From NCBI GenBank assembly GCA_009859145.1, contig VRVR01000005.1, forward strand, positions 248,001 to 312,000: 64,000 bases of DNA, in the 5' to 3' direction. Origin of the DNA: Andalucia godoyi. Taxonomy: Eukaryota; Discoba; Jakobea; Jakobida; Andaluciidae. A program made the translations under genes and the position numbers. The notes under the pieces are model-generated. The model searched no databases. It worked only from the letters and a program-made list of their open reading frames with translations, and was not told where the DNA came from. This document shows positions 19,742-31,006 of this stretch, in pieces. The stretch's first letter is position 1. Every line of letters starts with the position of its first letter.

Positions 19742-20527
19742 ATGAATCCGCAGTATATGTACGGAAGATTCAACACACCTCAACAAGGTGGGGCGTCGAA
19801 CATGACACCACAGTCTGGCTCCCGACAGCCAATGCCCACGATGGGAAACACACCATCCGCGCGTTTGCCATCCGTGCTGTCGAATTCGTCCCCAGCCATG
19901 GGGGTAGGTATGAGCGCTTTGCATCCCAAGCCGTCGCCACCTGTTGAGACTGTTTTTGTACCCGAAGTGCCTGCGCTTGTGAAGAACAATGGAAACGTAG
20001 TTTCGCATCATAACGCTATTCAAAAATCAATTGTTGACAGGAAGGCTGCGGCCGACGGTTCCGTCTCAGAACCACCTGCAAAAAGAGCAAAGCCGAATCT
20101 GCCGGGAGCTGCAATACCCAGTGCGACAACGACTTCCATGCAGCCATTTTCGTTCACTTCCGATGCTGTTCTTGGTCGGCTTGGCCCGTTTCCGGACGAG
20201 ATCCGCCACATGATTGCTTCGCTGATTGAGTGTGAACAACAGATGTCTGCGTTGCTCAAGTACAAACTTTCTTCTTTACGCTCTGTATATAGGCCTGTTC
20301 GAAGGCAGCGTCTTTCCCTTCGTTTGTATGTGTTTAACACCATAGATCGAGGGCTTACGCCGGAGGAACACTCGCAGTGGGCAACTGTGTCCCACCAGCA
20401 AATCCAACATGCTGTGGCACAGCAGCAGCGTCAAGCAGCACAAATGGCAGCCGCTGCGCATGCGCAGGCACAGCTGGCTGCTCAGCAACAAAAAGAACTG
20501 CAGATGCAAAAGGAAAACGAGGCAGCG

Positions 20528-20558
<31 letters not shown>

Positions 20559-21880
20559 CAGCCACAGCCACAGCCACAGCCACAGCCACAGCAGCCACAG
20601 CAGCAATTGATGGAACCAACCTGGGGTCTCCGTCACCCAGTACTGCTCAGAATCCGCTTCCTCCGGCCCTGGCTCCGGTTCCAACTCCAACTGCAGCCCC
20701 GGTTCCAGCGCCAGCACCGGCTTCCGTTCCCACGCCGGCGGCACCGGTTGTTCTTCCTCCTGCGGTTATGGCTCCGTTGCCACCTCCTACGGACAACTCG
20801 CCGTGCTTCTTTACTCTTCGCGTCCAAGGCGAGGTGTTGGACCGCTCAACAGGACAGCCGCATCCGGATTTTAAGATCACAGACTTTTTGGATCGCGTGG
20901 TGATTGACCTGGACAAGGGTGTTGTGCCCCCGAACACGCCGGTCTCTGTCGAATGGACGAATCGTTCGAATGCGAATTCTGCTTCGAACATCGCGCAGCC
21001 GAACGGATCGCGCGGGATTGCACTTCGTCGATTCTGCTCTGCCCCCAAGATGCTCGCGAACCCGTACACGGCTCCTGTGCGGATTGTGTTGTTTTTGAGA
21101 GAAAGGCCGCAACGATATAACATTTCTGAGCCGCTGCGCTTCTTGCTTAGACTGCCTAGACATCGTGCGTTGACTACGCGAGACCTTGTCTCTCATCTTG
21201 TTGCGTACATTGAGGCACACAACCTTTGGGATGTCGGTCAGGATGACAAACTTGCTGTTCGATTGGGCACCCCGGAAATGAAGGAAGTGTTTTCGGGTCC
21301 TGTTGCTGCCGGCATTCAGGGCATCTTTTCTGGACCTACGGGAGACGTTAAGGTTCCTGCAAACATTTTACTGGATATTCTGGAGCGACATGTTTCGCCC
21401 ACGAAGCCGATTTTGATCCCGCACACGATTCGTTTTGATATTCCGCCCGTTGTGACCACGAACATCTCGACATCTGTCGATGGTGTTTCCACTTATTCCG
21501 CCGAGCACACTGCGGCTCTGTACGACATTTCAGTAGAAACAGACGAGACGACGGATGCAGATGTCAACGATGCGTTCATTGCGTCTGTTTCCAAAGTATG
21601 GGAAGAAGAGTGCGGCTCTCTTGACGCTGCCGTTGACTCTGTGCTCTCCGAAGCATCGGCGCGTACCGAAAGAGCACGAACCATGCGTGCATTTGCAGAG
21701 AATCCAAACGGGTGGATCCATGCGACTTTGTGTTCCCTCACCCGTGGTCTGAGCGCCGTGACCGGTGCAGGTGGATTGGGCAGTATTTTGGGCGAGCGAG
21801 AGCAAGAACTCAAGACGCAGTACTTTCAGCAGGACTGGGTTCCGGATGCTGTTGTACGTTACCTAGCCAAGAAGCAGTAA
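19742..21880 (+). CDS. BAF60/SMARCD-type SWI/SNF subunit
   Basis: The start is taken at ATG 19742 (MNPQYMYGRF). The frame runs farther upstream only through a TTC-repeat leader that would encode poly-Leu. The product has 712 residues. Residues 1-150 are disordered. Residues 135-260 contain MIASLIECEQQMSALLKYKLSSL and RLSLRLYVFNTI, the helical and RVYVFNT-like blocks of BAF60/Snf12. Residues about 235-330 hold a Gln/Ala tract whose (GCT)n and (CCACAG)n DNA codes poly-Ala and an (AT)n peptide, then Pro/Ala repeats. The SWIB/MDM2 domain is at about 455-560: RPQRYNISEPLRFLLRL, then LVSHLVAYIEAHNLWD. It is followed by the family C-terminus KPILIPHTIRFDI...YDISVE. It should be a core accessory subunit of a SWI/SNF-class remodeller in the nucleus. 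Confidence 0.9.
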
Positions 21881-21925
21881 CTCGAGACTGGGAGACATAA
21901 TTAAAGCAAAAGTACATTACGTCGT

Positions 21926-23134
21926 TTATTGTTTCAGCATTGCATCTCGCAATGCTGGATCTGCGTACCAATCGATGCCAGACTCCACGACGAGTGCACG
22001 CAACACGCTCCGCAAAATGGTGTTTCGCTCTCTGAGGATCCGGATGTACTCGGCCTCCGTGACGGACGCAGATGAAGAAGAAGCATTAGACGAAGCAGAC
22101 AGGGACGGTTGCGACAGCCTTTTCAATTCTTGAATTGTCCGTGCAAATTGCATGTTGTCACGAGCGAGCTGATTCTGCAGCGAAACGAGAGCTGAGTATT
22201 CGTCCTCGAGCGCGCTGACACTGCGCGACAGACCAAGAGCTTCCAGTGCCAACGAGTCCCGCAAATGCATCGTGTTTACCAGCTGCTCTTGTGGCAGCGA
22301 GTCCCCTTCATCACTGATGCCAGCCCCCCGTTGTGAGCCCGACAGAACCAACGATTGCTCGACTCTTCTTTGCAGCAATGAATACCGCTGCACGTCCAGC
22401 GACAATCGGTAGACTCTGTCCTGTGCCTCTGCGATGCGCTCCCGCAGCAATTCGTCAATCTGTGCACCAATTTTTAAATCCCGAGCTTCCTGATTACTAC
22501 TTATGGTCTGGTTCCCTTCGTCATAGCCTTGCACCCGTGATGCCAATTCTGCATCTAATTTGCGTCGATGGTGAGAAATCGCGGTTGCGGACTGCATGTT
22601 TTCCTGCGACCGTTGTAGCCAATGGCGATACGCAGATCGGTGCAAAACATCCTCTGCCGAATACCGGTGCAAAAGAGACCTTTTCTCCAAATCAAAATCC
22701 ACCAACGATCCATCAAACGAAGACTGAGCAGACACATCCGGATCAGACACTGCAGATTCCAAGGATTTCTTCAATACCCTTCGAGATTGTTTTGATGGCG
22801 TTCTGACACTGTCTTCCGTTTGCGACGTCGATGATGATGCTGACGACAACGAGCGGACAGCGGGAGCAAGTCTTTGAAGCAACGGAACTGCGCCAATTCG
22901 AAAATCGAGAACGGACTTCTCGAGCATGTCGCAAACCTCCCGGAACGACAACGCAATCTTCGAACTCTCGTAATCTGACGCGCTCTGATTCCGACCATGA
23001 GTGTGATTCTGACTCTGGCCGTGAGTGTGAGTGTGATGATCATTGATACCGTTTTGCTGTTTCGAAACACTCAATGGCGTCGTTGGATTCGCAGCTGCTC
23101 TTCTCGATGATTTCCTTGGAGTTGGAGTTGCCAT
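21926..23134 (-). CDS. CENP-H-like kinetochore protein (candidate)
   Basis: 402 residues from ATG 23134. An N-terminal disordered, His/Ser-rich segment includes an HTHTHG-type repeat. Residues 57-100 are a helix (FREVCDMLEKSVLDFRIGAVPLLQRL). Coiled coils run through residues 185-350. The C-terminal 45 residues, EAEYIRILRERNTILRSVLRALVVESGIDWYADPALRDAML, match the CENP-H C-terminal signature (N...L..lI..SGinWa.Dp.L.d..L). CENP-H belongs to the CCAN inner kinetochore with CENP-I/K/M. The size is larger than human CENP-H (about 250), the extra being N-terminal disorder. The match rests on that one block, so other SMC-adjacent coiled-coil proteins cannot be ruled out. It is convergent with BAF60; the 3' ends are 45 bp apart. 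Confidence 0.55.
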   Translation of the reverse strand: MATPTPRKSSRRAAANPTTPLSVSKQQNGINDHHTHTHGQSQNHTHGRNQSASDYESSKIALSFREVCDMLEKSVLDFRIGAVPLLQRLAPAVRSLSSASSSTSQTEDSVRTPSKQSRRVLKKSLESAVSDPDVSAQSSFDGSLVDFDLEKRSLLHRYSAEDVLHRSAYRHWLQRSQENMQSATAISHHRRKLDAELASRVQGYDEGNQTISSNQEARDLKIGAQIDELLRERIAEAQDRVYRLSLDVQRYSLLQRRVEQSLVLSGSQRGAGISDEGDSLPQEQLVNTMHLRDSLALEALGLSRSVSALEDEYSALVSLQNQLARDNMQFARTIQELKRLSQPSLSASSNASSSSASVTEAEYIRILRERNTILRSVLRALVVESGIDWYADPALRDAMLKQ

Positions 23135-23586
23135 GGCCGTCCTTGCTCAAACTACAATTAAGAGAGAGAGAAAAAGAAAGAACGATTTTCAATAAAGAAG
23201 ATTCAAAATAATTACCTCTTGTTTCCTTTCTTTTTCTCTTATTATTTTTTTCCTGCGCAAAAAAAAAATTAAATAAATACGTAACGATAATTTTAATAAA
23301 AATACATATACAATACATACTTTTCTTTATCGAATGGAAAATTCGTCAAGGAAGAAACGAAGAAAACGAAAAAACTGGGCGGGACTTTTTCGATTGCTTT
23401 GCATACAGCAGGCAAGTGAACCCAAATTCTCATTTTCTGAAAAAAATACGAGAGGCGCGAGTCACGACTGCACAAGAGCGTTGGAGCTTGGGTGGGACAC
23501 TGATAGAGGGTTGGGTGGGGCGGAGGGACAGCAAAAGAAGAAGACTTTGCGGCAAATGCAGTGAAGAAAGAATTGAGCAATGTATT
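23135..23586. other. AT-rich intergenic gap
   Basis: 452 bp between two minus-strand genes. The part nearest the CENP-H-like start is AT-rich with A/T homopolymers and several AATAAA-like words (ATTAAATAAATAC). The rest has no coding or RNA signature that I can support. Confidence 0.6.
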
Positions 23587-24204
23587 TTAAGTGGTGCCGG
23601 GAATTGGACTGTACAAGACTCGGACGACAAGCGAGCATTGCGCGCAAGGAAACAGCTGGATCCCGCTTTCCAAGTCGGTTTCTGTAATGACGCACTTTTC
23701 GCTGCATCGACACACGTGAATCCACACCCATTGTCCTCCATTCGCAGCAGATTCGTCCGAAAACCCTACTGATGACGTTGGGGATGTAGGGGAGGGCGAC
23801 TGAAACGGGATCCAAAGCGAAGAAAGGTCGTCCAAATCGACCTCATCCGCAACATCTCCATCCATGCTCATCGCAAGCTGCAGATCCTCGCGCAACGAAC
23901 TCGCGCACACGGATACTTCATCTCCGGAACTCTCAGCATCGGGACCACTGACACTAACACTAACACTGACAAGGACATTCTGGGGACGATGGAATCCATG
24001 ACGCTTGTCATAGGCTTCTCTGCGCCGTGCATCTCCCAATACCCGATACGCTTCCATCAACCGCACAAATCGCAAATCCTCATGATGGTCATCTGACGCA
24101 AGGAGCTTGTCGGGATGGATCTGGATTGCCCGGCGTCGAAACGCACTTCGAATGACACTCGACGAAGACCCAATCTCAACTCCAAGAATCTGATAATGGT
24201 TCAT
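23587..24204 (-). CDS. DPH4: DPH4/DNAJC24 diphthamide co-chaperone
   Basis: 205 residues with two domains. The J domain (residues 1-70) begins MNHYQILGVEIGSSSSVIRSAFRRRAIQIHPDK, with the HPD motif at about 31-33. After an acidic, Ser-rich linker, residues 155-200 form a CSL (DPH3-type) metal-binding domain: WVWIHVCRCSEKCVITETDLESG, then LFPCAQCSLVVRVLY, with Cys pairs C-R-C and C-x2-C. This J plus CSL arrangement is specific to DPH4 (Jjj3), which binds Fe/Zn and supports the first step of diphthamide synthesis on elongation factor 2, by stimulating Hsp70 and feeding electrons or iron to DPH1/2. The start and stop fit family length (about 150-170) with a longer linker. No intron. Confidence 0.9.
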   Translation of the reverse strand: MNHYQILGVEIGSSSSVIRSAFRRRAIQIHPDKLLASDDHHEDLRFVRLMEAYRVLGDARRREAYDKRHGFHRPQNVLVSVSVSVSGPDAESSGDEVSVCASSLREDLQLAMSMDGDVADEVDLDDLSSLWIPFQSPSPTSPTSSVGFSDESAANGGQWVWIHVCRCSEKCVITETDLESGIQLFPCAQCSLVVRVLYSPIPGTT

Positions 24205-24594
24205 TCTGTCTCGCGTTCGCTCCTCTCATACCCGGGTACGTACGGAACGCTCCATAATTCGTCGATCGTAATGTTTTGTCAATGAGTGTGAAAAAATCAT
24301 TTCAACGACTTCACAAACAAATAGCAAACTCCCTTCTGCTACCAATGTCATTCCTGGGTGTCATTGGGTCCTCATTCGTAATTGCTCTGACAAAACCCCG
24401 AACCTTTTTGGATATGAAATACTTTCTCCATTAAGTATCCGTCGTTTTTCTCTTTTTCTTCTTGTCTTTTCTTCTTCTTCTTCTTCTTCTGATTATGATT
24501 ATGATTATGATTATTACTGTTATTATTTTTCTTCTTCTCACAAGTAATTAAACCGCACACACAACACACGGACACACACGCTCGCAAATAGATC
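24205..24594. other. Divergent promoter gap between DPH4 and SNF1
   Basis: 390 bp between divergent starts. Near the SNF1 side, 24460-24540 is pyrimidine-rich (CTTCTT repeats) then GATTATGATTATGATTATGATTATTA, a (GATTAT)n microsatellite. It is followed by an ACACAC-rich stretch running to the start codon. No gene seen. Confidence 0.65.
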
Positions 24595-26252
24595 ATGGCG
24601 ACTACGCAGGCTGAAGTGTCGTATCGCATTGGACCATACAAGCTGGGCCAAACGCTTGGAAAAGGGTCGTTTGGAAAAGTCAAGCGTATGCGTTTTTAAC
24701 ATCCTTTTCGGTTCTTTTCCTCTTTGCATTCGATTTGTTTCGCGAGTATTGACGTGTGTTATTTTCTTCTTCTTCCTTCTCCATACTTTTTATTGCGAGA
24801 AAAATTATTCTAGTCGGGGAGCATGAGAAGACGGGGTACAAAGTCGCCGTCAAGATCCTGAATCGGCAAAAGATCAAGACCTCTCAAATGGACAAGAAGA
24901 TCCGTCGAGAAATCAACATTCTGAAGCTTTTTCGACATCCACACATCATTCGGTTGTATGAAGTCATCGAGACAAAAACAGACATCTTCCTGATTATGGA
25001 ATATGTATCGGGAGGCGAGCTGTTTGATTACATCGTAACCAAAGGAAAGCTCTCCGAAGACGAAGCAAGAAAGTTTTTTCAGCAAATCATTTCTGGAGTC
25101 GAGTATTGCCACCGATTCCGTGTTGTCCACCGAGACTTGAAACCCGAGAACCTTCTCTTGGACGGAGACCGAAGCGTCAAGATTGCAGATTTTGGATTGT
25201 CAAACATGATGCATGACGGGGATTTTCTAAAGACCTCCTGTGGATCCCCCAATTATGCGGCTCCCGAAGTTATCTCGGGGAAGCTGTATGCAGGTCCCGA
25301 GGTGGATGTCTGGTCATGTGGAGTCATCTTGTATGCGTTGCTGTGTGGTCGTCTGCCGTTTGACGAGGAGACGATTCCGTCGTTGTTCAGAAAGATTCGA
25401 GAGGGAGAGTATGCAGTCCCGCACCACTTGTCGCCGGGAGCTCGAGATTTGATTTCAAAGATCCTTGTTGTGGATCCGCTAAGGAGAATCACGATTTCGG
25501 ACATTCAGTCGCATCCATGGTTCCAAACAAATCTGCCGCAGTATCTTTCATTGTCGGTGGACATGGATCCATTTTCTTCCACAGCCATTGACGAACTCGT
25601 GTTGGCAGAAACTAGCGAGAAGATGTACTGTGATCCGGAGACGGCTCGCGAATACATCCAGAAGGAAGTCATCAACGATGTCACCGTGGCTTACAACTTG
25701 CTGCTGGACGCCAAGCTTCGTGCGCAGCAGCATGCTCAAAATGGTGTCGTATCACCGCAACTGGCCGCGTCTCCGCCGCATGCAGCTTTCCTGAACATCT
25801 CGGATGATATTGCGGAGTCGATGGGATCGTCGTATGGCGGCACATCAGGACTGAATCCTGTGGAGACGGCAACGACGCCCAACTCCGTTGTCGAGGGTGG
25901 ATGGCACCTTGGAATCCATTCAAGGCACGCGCCGATGGAGCTCATGGAAGAATTGTACACAGTATGTGAACGACTGCAGTATGATTGGCGGTCTCTTGGA
26001 GAATTTCACATCAAGGTGAGATGTCCTGGTGGTGGAGATCCAGACGACACGCAAGAAGACATTGGTTCCGAAGATGAGGAGCTGCGTGGAAGAAGCACAT
26101 ATCGAAACACGGTTACCGTCGGTGTGATGTTGTTTGCCGTGCCAGAGGGCGGCTACTTGCTCGAGTTCCGCAAAATGGAGGGCACGGTGTTTCGTTTCAT
26201 GGAAGTGTGTGCAAGCTTGCATGTGAACTTGTGCAGAAGAGGTGTTTCATAA
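24595..26252 (+). CDS. SNF1: SNF1/AMPK catalytic alpha subunit, two exons
   Basis: Exon 1 is 24595-24685, the intron 24686-24813 (gtatgc...ttctag) and exon 2 24814-26252, giving 509 residues. The junction restores GKGSFGKVK|LGEHEKTGYKVAVKILNRQKI, the N-lobe of SNF1. The catalytic lysine is K44, HRDLKPEN begins at 136, DFG is at 156-158, and the activation-loop threonine is T171 in LKTSCGSPNYAAPE, equivalent to AMPK T172. The kinase domain ends near 275. It is followed by an autoinhibitory region (AREYIQKEVINDVTVAYNLLLD) and a C-terminal KA1-like domain (VTVGVMLFAVPEGGYLLEFRKMEGTVFRFMEV). The enzyme is the energy-sensing kinase that acts with beta and gamma subunits. The intron sits at codon 31, within the glycine-loop exon. 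Confidence 0.93.
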
Positions 26253-26655
26253 GTAAAAAAAAATAAAAAATCCGAGGGAAAAAAAAGTTGCAGAAAGCGA
26301 GAAGAAGATAAATAAATAAAAATAATGATAATAATAATAAAGCAGGCGATGTACATGACTCAGTGAAACAAATCACGATGATGATGAACAAAATACAGAA
26401 AACGAGTCGAATCCAAACGCAGAAACATCCAGCAAAATGCGACTTGCCGGCAGAATGAAAAATTATGATAATAATACAATAGAAAATAATAGAAATGATA
26501 TAAAGAAGAAATACAATATTAAAAAAAAACAAAAAAAAAACATGAAATGCAAGGAGGAGAAAGAAACATGCTTTCCCTCCTTCCCTTCCTCGAAAACAAA
26601 AGAATAATTGACAAGAAACAAAAGCAAACCAGCACAGTCAACATGCAAAAAAATG
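26253..26655. other. Convergent 3' gap, purine-rich on plus strand
   Basis: 403 bp between convergent SNF1 and the large helical gene. The plus strand is strongly A/purine-rich (AAAAAATAAAAAATCC, AATAATAATAATAAAG), with many AATAAA-like signals for SNF1. The complementary T-rich strand would serve the other gene. No coding frame. Confidence 0.7.
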
Positions 26656-29600
26656 TTAGAGAGGAACGACCATATCATCGGTCATCATGAAATCGGATTC
26701 GGGAAACACAGCTCCAGACAAGGAGTCCACCATTGATTCGACGGTGCCCGCACTCTCCTGCATGGTCTCTGCGGCAGATTCCATTCCACTCTGATTCGTA
26801 CCATGTATGGGACCCGTACTATCGATGAGCAAGTCCATGGCCTGCATAGAGGTTGTCGCCAACAATTGTGAATTGTCAGCGAACGCCGATTTCAGCAACG
26901 CCTCATCATACAGCTGGCCGTGGAGCAAGTTGCTTTGCAAGGAAGCAGTAAACCCCTTCAGAGACTTGGCAATGCAAGGAACAAAAGACGAGAATGAAGC
27001 TGTTTCAGGAACATCTTCCAATTTCGACACAATCGCCGTGCATGCAGCTTCCACGGAAGCAGTCATGACCCCCGACGACATGAGGGCCTCCAAAAAGGAC
27101 ACAAGATTCTTGGAGTTCCGAGACACAGTTGCAGTGGAGGAGCACCTTAACGTACTGCGAACCAGCCGAGGAATAGCAGTACCAAGATGGTCCGCAACAT
27201 TTGGAGCCGTTATCAAGCCGGTGACATCACAAATAAGGCGACGTTCCAAGTCGGCGTTGGTGGATGAAGAACATTGGGTGATGAAAGACAATGCCTTCAC
27301 CAGAGAGTTGACAGAACCTAATCGCATCGAAGAGTCTGTACAGCAATCCAAGAACCGAAGAACGGACATGAGGTATGAAAAAGGCGCCGGGAGAGGAAGC
27401 TTGGCCTTTGCAGCAGTTTTTCCGTCCACAATCGGCAGTGATCGAAGACGCAAAACAAGTTGAACAAACTGTGAAACTCTGAGAATCGGCGGGGTTTGCA
27501 GCGTGGTGAGAATCACCGGTTGCTCCGTCGCAGGAGAGAATGCCCTGACTTCTCTCATGCGGTTCCACGCCCAATGCAGCACAACGAGCATCCGCTGTTG
27601 ATCTGTTCGTTGGTCACTGCGCTGGAACCTACCGTAATTCCCAATCAACCATTTCAAGTGCTGCATCGCCCCTAATGTTGCACCGGGAGCCATTGCAATA
27701 AAGGGGCCCATGGGGAACAAAAAGTTCTGTTGCTGCAGTTGGGTACGATCAGGAGTGGAGCCGATCTGACGGTACACGTTTTCAAGGCATTTCGACAAGA
27801 AATACGGAAGAAGAACAACCAGCTGCAACGGGGATATCACAGTTGGCAGAGGCCTCGTTTCTGCAGTACTGGACACGACTTCCCACAGTTCTTGGGCATT
27901 TTCCATCAGAACAACGTACTCCGCAGCGACGTCATGTACGAAGCCAGCGCACACCAGAACAGCCACTTCAATGGACTTGAAAAAGTGCACAACAGCATCG
28001 TTTCCTTGAAAGAGCGACGACCGCACGCTTTGCACAGACCGTCCAAGAACCTGCCGGAACGTCGTGGCTTGGCCTGCCGCGGTGAGAAACTTCACTTTTG
28101 CCTCAATCAGCGTATTGAGGCAAATCATGCAGTACCCAAATGTCACATGCGACATGGATGATTGCACTTCATTAAAGGCAGAGACATACGCACCACATAG
28201 CAGGGACGAAATGATTGGCTCCAGGGAGTTTCCAGCATCAAGAGCCTCCAAAACGACTTCGCGCCGACTAATCTCAATGCACAGATGGCACATTCTAAGC
28301 AAATGCGTATGGTCAATACAAACTCGGTTGATCAATCGCATGATTCGATGATGGAACACCATAGAGTCCAGAATGTCGGACTGTAAGGCAAACGATGCAA
28401 TTTCAGAAAGTTTTGGATCATAAGGTTGCGAAACACTGGTCATGTGTTCGAGAGCTTCATCTAAAGATGAAAACCCGGGTGGAGCCGGAAGAGACCTTTC
28501 CCGCAACGAAGAATCATCCATGAATCCAAATACTTGACCAATGTGATACCGATCCAGGCCACAGTACTCGCCAGCCACGCAAAGAGCAGAGAAGACACGG
28601 ACCTGCATGTCTTGAACTCCGAGTTCCGTGGCTAAATTCTGGGCATCATGATGCGACAACATAGACATCACGTCATGAGACACTTGAATCAGAAATGACT
28701 GTTCTTTGCGAGCGCTTGGTGTGAAATGCAATTTAGAGAAAATGTGAACGACAACCGTCATGAAAAATACACAGCACCGGAAAGGGAGTGATTCCAAGAA
28801 TACAGCGTCAAAGCGACCAGGTAATGTTCCTGCATTTTTCATCGTCGACAGTGTATTCGATGACCCAATCCCTTGCAGCAATATCAAGTCCAACGTCACG
28901 GATGCAAAAGCCTGAGAGAGCGAAAGACCATCTTGAGCGCACAATTTTCGAATCAAGAATTCCAGCAAAGACTTTTGAGATTGCGGTTTCGAGACCAGGA
29001 CAGTTAGCGTTTCCCACAATCGCCGTTCATGATACAGTACAAACTTGCGACCGGATGGGGCACTTGGAGCGGGTAGAACAGTCGCAGTAATCGGGGAGAG
29101 AGCACTAGAAGAATGCAGAGGATTTGAAGAAGAATGCGAAGAATGCAGAGAACCGGAACTGCTGCTGCTACTGTTTGATTGCATAGCCATTGAAAGCAGT
29201 CGAACTGGAGAGTCTCCTTGCGACAGTGCCGGGGAAGCAGAGGGCGACGGACACCCCGCAGCCGCAAGCATTCCATCCAGCAAAGGTACAAATTCATTCA
29301 CTGGATTCTGGGTGAATACGGAATGAATTTCAACACCGGCAGCGGCAAATCGTGCACGCCCCTGTCGAATGGCATCGGCCAGCGGGCTGCTCACTCCTGA
29401 TATTCGCAGAACCGACACCAGAGGATCGCGAACGGAGAGCACAGACTTCACAAGACTGCTAATTCTTTGCTGTTCATGTACGGACATGCCTTGGTTTTCC
29501 GATGCGGCACTTAGCCTCAGCAGCAGCATTGCAACCTGAAATAGAGCATCGACCCAGCACTTCAGCACCATTGCACGATCTGTGCCGTTGCCGTTTGATG

Positions 29601-30135
29601 CTGTCGCTGTCGCTGTCGCTGCCGCTGATTGCAATTTTGGATTCCGCAAGGTGTGCTCCCGGACATACGTTTCGGCAAATTCCCGCACTCGTTTCTGTGA
29701 AAACCGTGCGAACAACAATGTTAGTCGATCCAGAACGCTGCTACAGCATGACTCGAGGACTAGTGGAACCCACTCCGCAGCTTCGAGTGCAGAGAGAATG
29801 CCGCTTGCAAATGTGTGTTCATAATACTTTTGCAGAATCTGCGCATTTTCGGAGAACCCAACCTGCGACACGAGGGTAACAAACAACTGCTGTTTTGTCA
29901 CTTCGCCCAATGACAATTTTCTCATGCATAAGATTCCGAACGCAACAGGAGACAGCTGTGCGTCCCATGCTGCACTAACAATTCGAGTCATGTTGCTTAG
30001 AGAATTACCCGTGGACGTCACAGCGTTCGTAGCGTTTCCGGCAGCGGTGGCGACCACTCTTTGCGAAGAACTGGAACAGCGAACAAGAGGTTGTTGATCT
30101 GATTGCAGTGGATGTACAGTGTTCATCAATGACAT
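26656..30135 (-). CDS. Large alpha-helical protein, possible Mediator-tail-like
   Basis: 1159 residues from ATG 30135 (MSLMNTVHPLQ); ATG 30126 is an alternative. The frame extends upstream without ATG through a likely leader, and CAGGTCTG just before the start could be an acceptor, so a 5' exon is possible. The product is nearly all helix pairs (SPVAFGILCMRKLSLGEVTKQQLFVTLVSQ, ILSALEAAEWVPLVLESCCSSVLDRLTLLFARF) with one Ser-rich loop near 350-390. It ends with an acidic tail (SGAVFPESDFMMTDDMVVPL). Length, solenoid character and the AFGI.CMRKL..G block recall Mediator subunits MED5/MED24/MED33, but I see no decisive signature and leave the function open. No membrane span or targeting signal. 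Confidence 0.65.
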   Translation of the reverse strand: MSLMNTVHPLQSDQQPLVRCSSSSQRVVATAAGNATNAVTSTGNSLSNMTRIVSAAWDAQLSPVAFGILCMRKLSLGEVTKQQLFVTLVSQVGFSENAQILQKYYEHTFASGILSALEAAEWVPLVLESCCSSVLDRLTLLFARFSQKRVREFAETYVREHTLRNPKLQSAAATATATASNGNGTDRAMVLKCWVDALFQVAMLLLRLSAASENQGMSVHEQQRISSLVKSVLSVRDPLVSVLRISGVSSPLADAIRQGRARFAAAGVEIHSVFTQNPVNEFVPLLDGMLAAAGCPSPSASPALSQGDSPVRLLSMAMQSNSSSSSSGSLHSSHSSSNPLHSSSALSPITATVLPAPSAPSGRKFVLYHERRLWETLTVLVSKPQSQKSLLEFLIRKLCAQDGLSLSQAFASVTLDLILLQGIGSSNTLSTMKNAGTLPGRFDAVFLESLPFRCCVFFMTVVVHIFSKLHFTPSARKEQSFLIQVSHDVMSMLSHHDAQNLATELGVQDMQVRVFSALCVAGEYCGLDRYHIGQVFGFMDDSSLRERSLPAPPGFSSLDEALEHMTSVSQPYDPKLSEIASFALQSDILDSMVFHHRIMRLINRVCIDHTHLLRMCHLCIEISRREVVLEALDAGNSLEPIISSLLCGAYVSAFNEVQSSMSHVTFGYCMICLNTLIEAKVKFLTAAGQATTFRQVLGRSVQSVRSSLFQGNDAVVHFFKSIEVAVLVCAGFVHDVAAEYVVLMENAQELWEVVSSTAETRPLPTVISPLQLVVLLPYFLSKCLENVYRQIGSTPDRTQLQQQNFLFPMGPFIAMAPGATLGAMQHLKWLIGNYGRFQRSDQRTDQQRMLVVLHWAWNRMREVRAFSPATEQPVILTTLQTPPILRVSQFVQLVLRLRSLPIVDGKTAAKAKLPLPAPFSYLMSVLRFLDCCTDSSMRLGSVNSLVKALSFITQCSSSTNADLERRLICDVTGLITAPNVADHLGTAIPRLVRSTLRCSSTATVSRNSKNLVSFLEALMSSGVMTASVEAACTAIVSKLEDVPETASFSSFVPCIAKSLKGFTASLQSNLLHGQLYDEALLKSAFADNSQLLATTSMQAMDLLIDSTGPIHGTNQSGMESAAETMQESAGTVESMVDSLSGAVFPESDFMMTDDMVVPL

Positions 30136-30563
30136 GAGTACAGACCTGACACCATGAAAAGAACAGAATAAATAGTATGTATATATAGATACGTGATCGA
30201 AGCAACAAGCAAATGAATCAAACAACAACAACAATAACAAAGAGCTCAAGAATGATAAATAAATGTCAGAAGAAGTTTGCTGCACACCTTTTTCAAGTAC
30301 GCGTATGCAGACCAAGGGAGTCGAGGAGGGTCCACACAAGTCCACCCAGAGCACACAGACAGCAAGGGATGCAACAACACAACACTGAACGACACTGTCA
30401 GGATAGGAGAGAGATTTGCCTGGTGACAACTTGCTCCCCCACAAAAAAGAAAACAACAACAACAACAGATGGGCTTAGTTAAGACGGGCAGATTGAAAGT
30501 CAAAGGAAAACAAAAACAATATATATATATATAAATATATAAATATAAATATAAATATATATA

Positions 30564-30604
<41 letters not shown>

Positions 30605-31006
30605 ATTTGAGGGGGGGAAAACACATGAAAGAGAAAGGAGAAGGATCGAACCAGAATCTTTTTTGAATACGGGAAACATGGATGAAATGGCGTGTTTTTT
30701 TCCCCCAGCTTTTTGAGAATTTTGCTGATTGCTCGTCAGTCGTCGTCAGTCGGCCAACTCTGTTTTCAAGCATTGCGTCGGGGCTTTTCTTCTGATCTCT
30801 TTTTGCGGGAAAGATGGATGGATGAAGGAGAGGGTGAAAGGGTGTTCAAGTCAGCATCAATTGATGCTGTCAGAGTGAAGTTCGTTAGAGTTTCGTGACT
30901 GCAATAAGCATGATGATGCAAAAAAAATACCAATGTTGGATAACGGAGCTCATGGGTTTTTTGTTTTGTTTTTTGAATGTTTTGGAGTATTTGTTGCGGA
31001 GAAGGG
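30136..31006. repeat. Divergent gap with (TATATG)n microsatellite
   Basis: About 870 bp between divergent starts. A TATATA/AAATAT block followed by (TATATG)n lies at about 30519-30606 and could form cruciform or TATA-type structure. An AACAACAACAATAACAA-type tract lies at 30222-30239. The pyrimidine/purine content and several in-frame stops argue against a gene; the short open frames show no protein character. Confidence 0.7.

Noticed and set aside
20409-20903. Gln/Pro-rich and Cys-rich frames overlapping the BAF60 gene
   Set aside because: Alternative frames of the (GCT)n and (CCACAG)n repeats coding poly-Ala and Ala-Thr in the true frame.
30519-30606. (TATATG)n block considered as centromere or origin signal
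   Set aside because: A simple microsatellite of under 100 bp with no array structure or other origin features.
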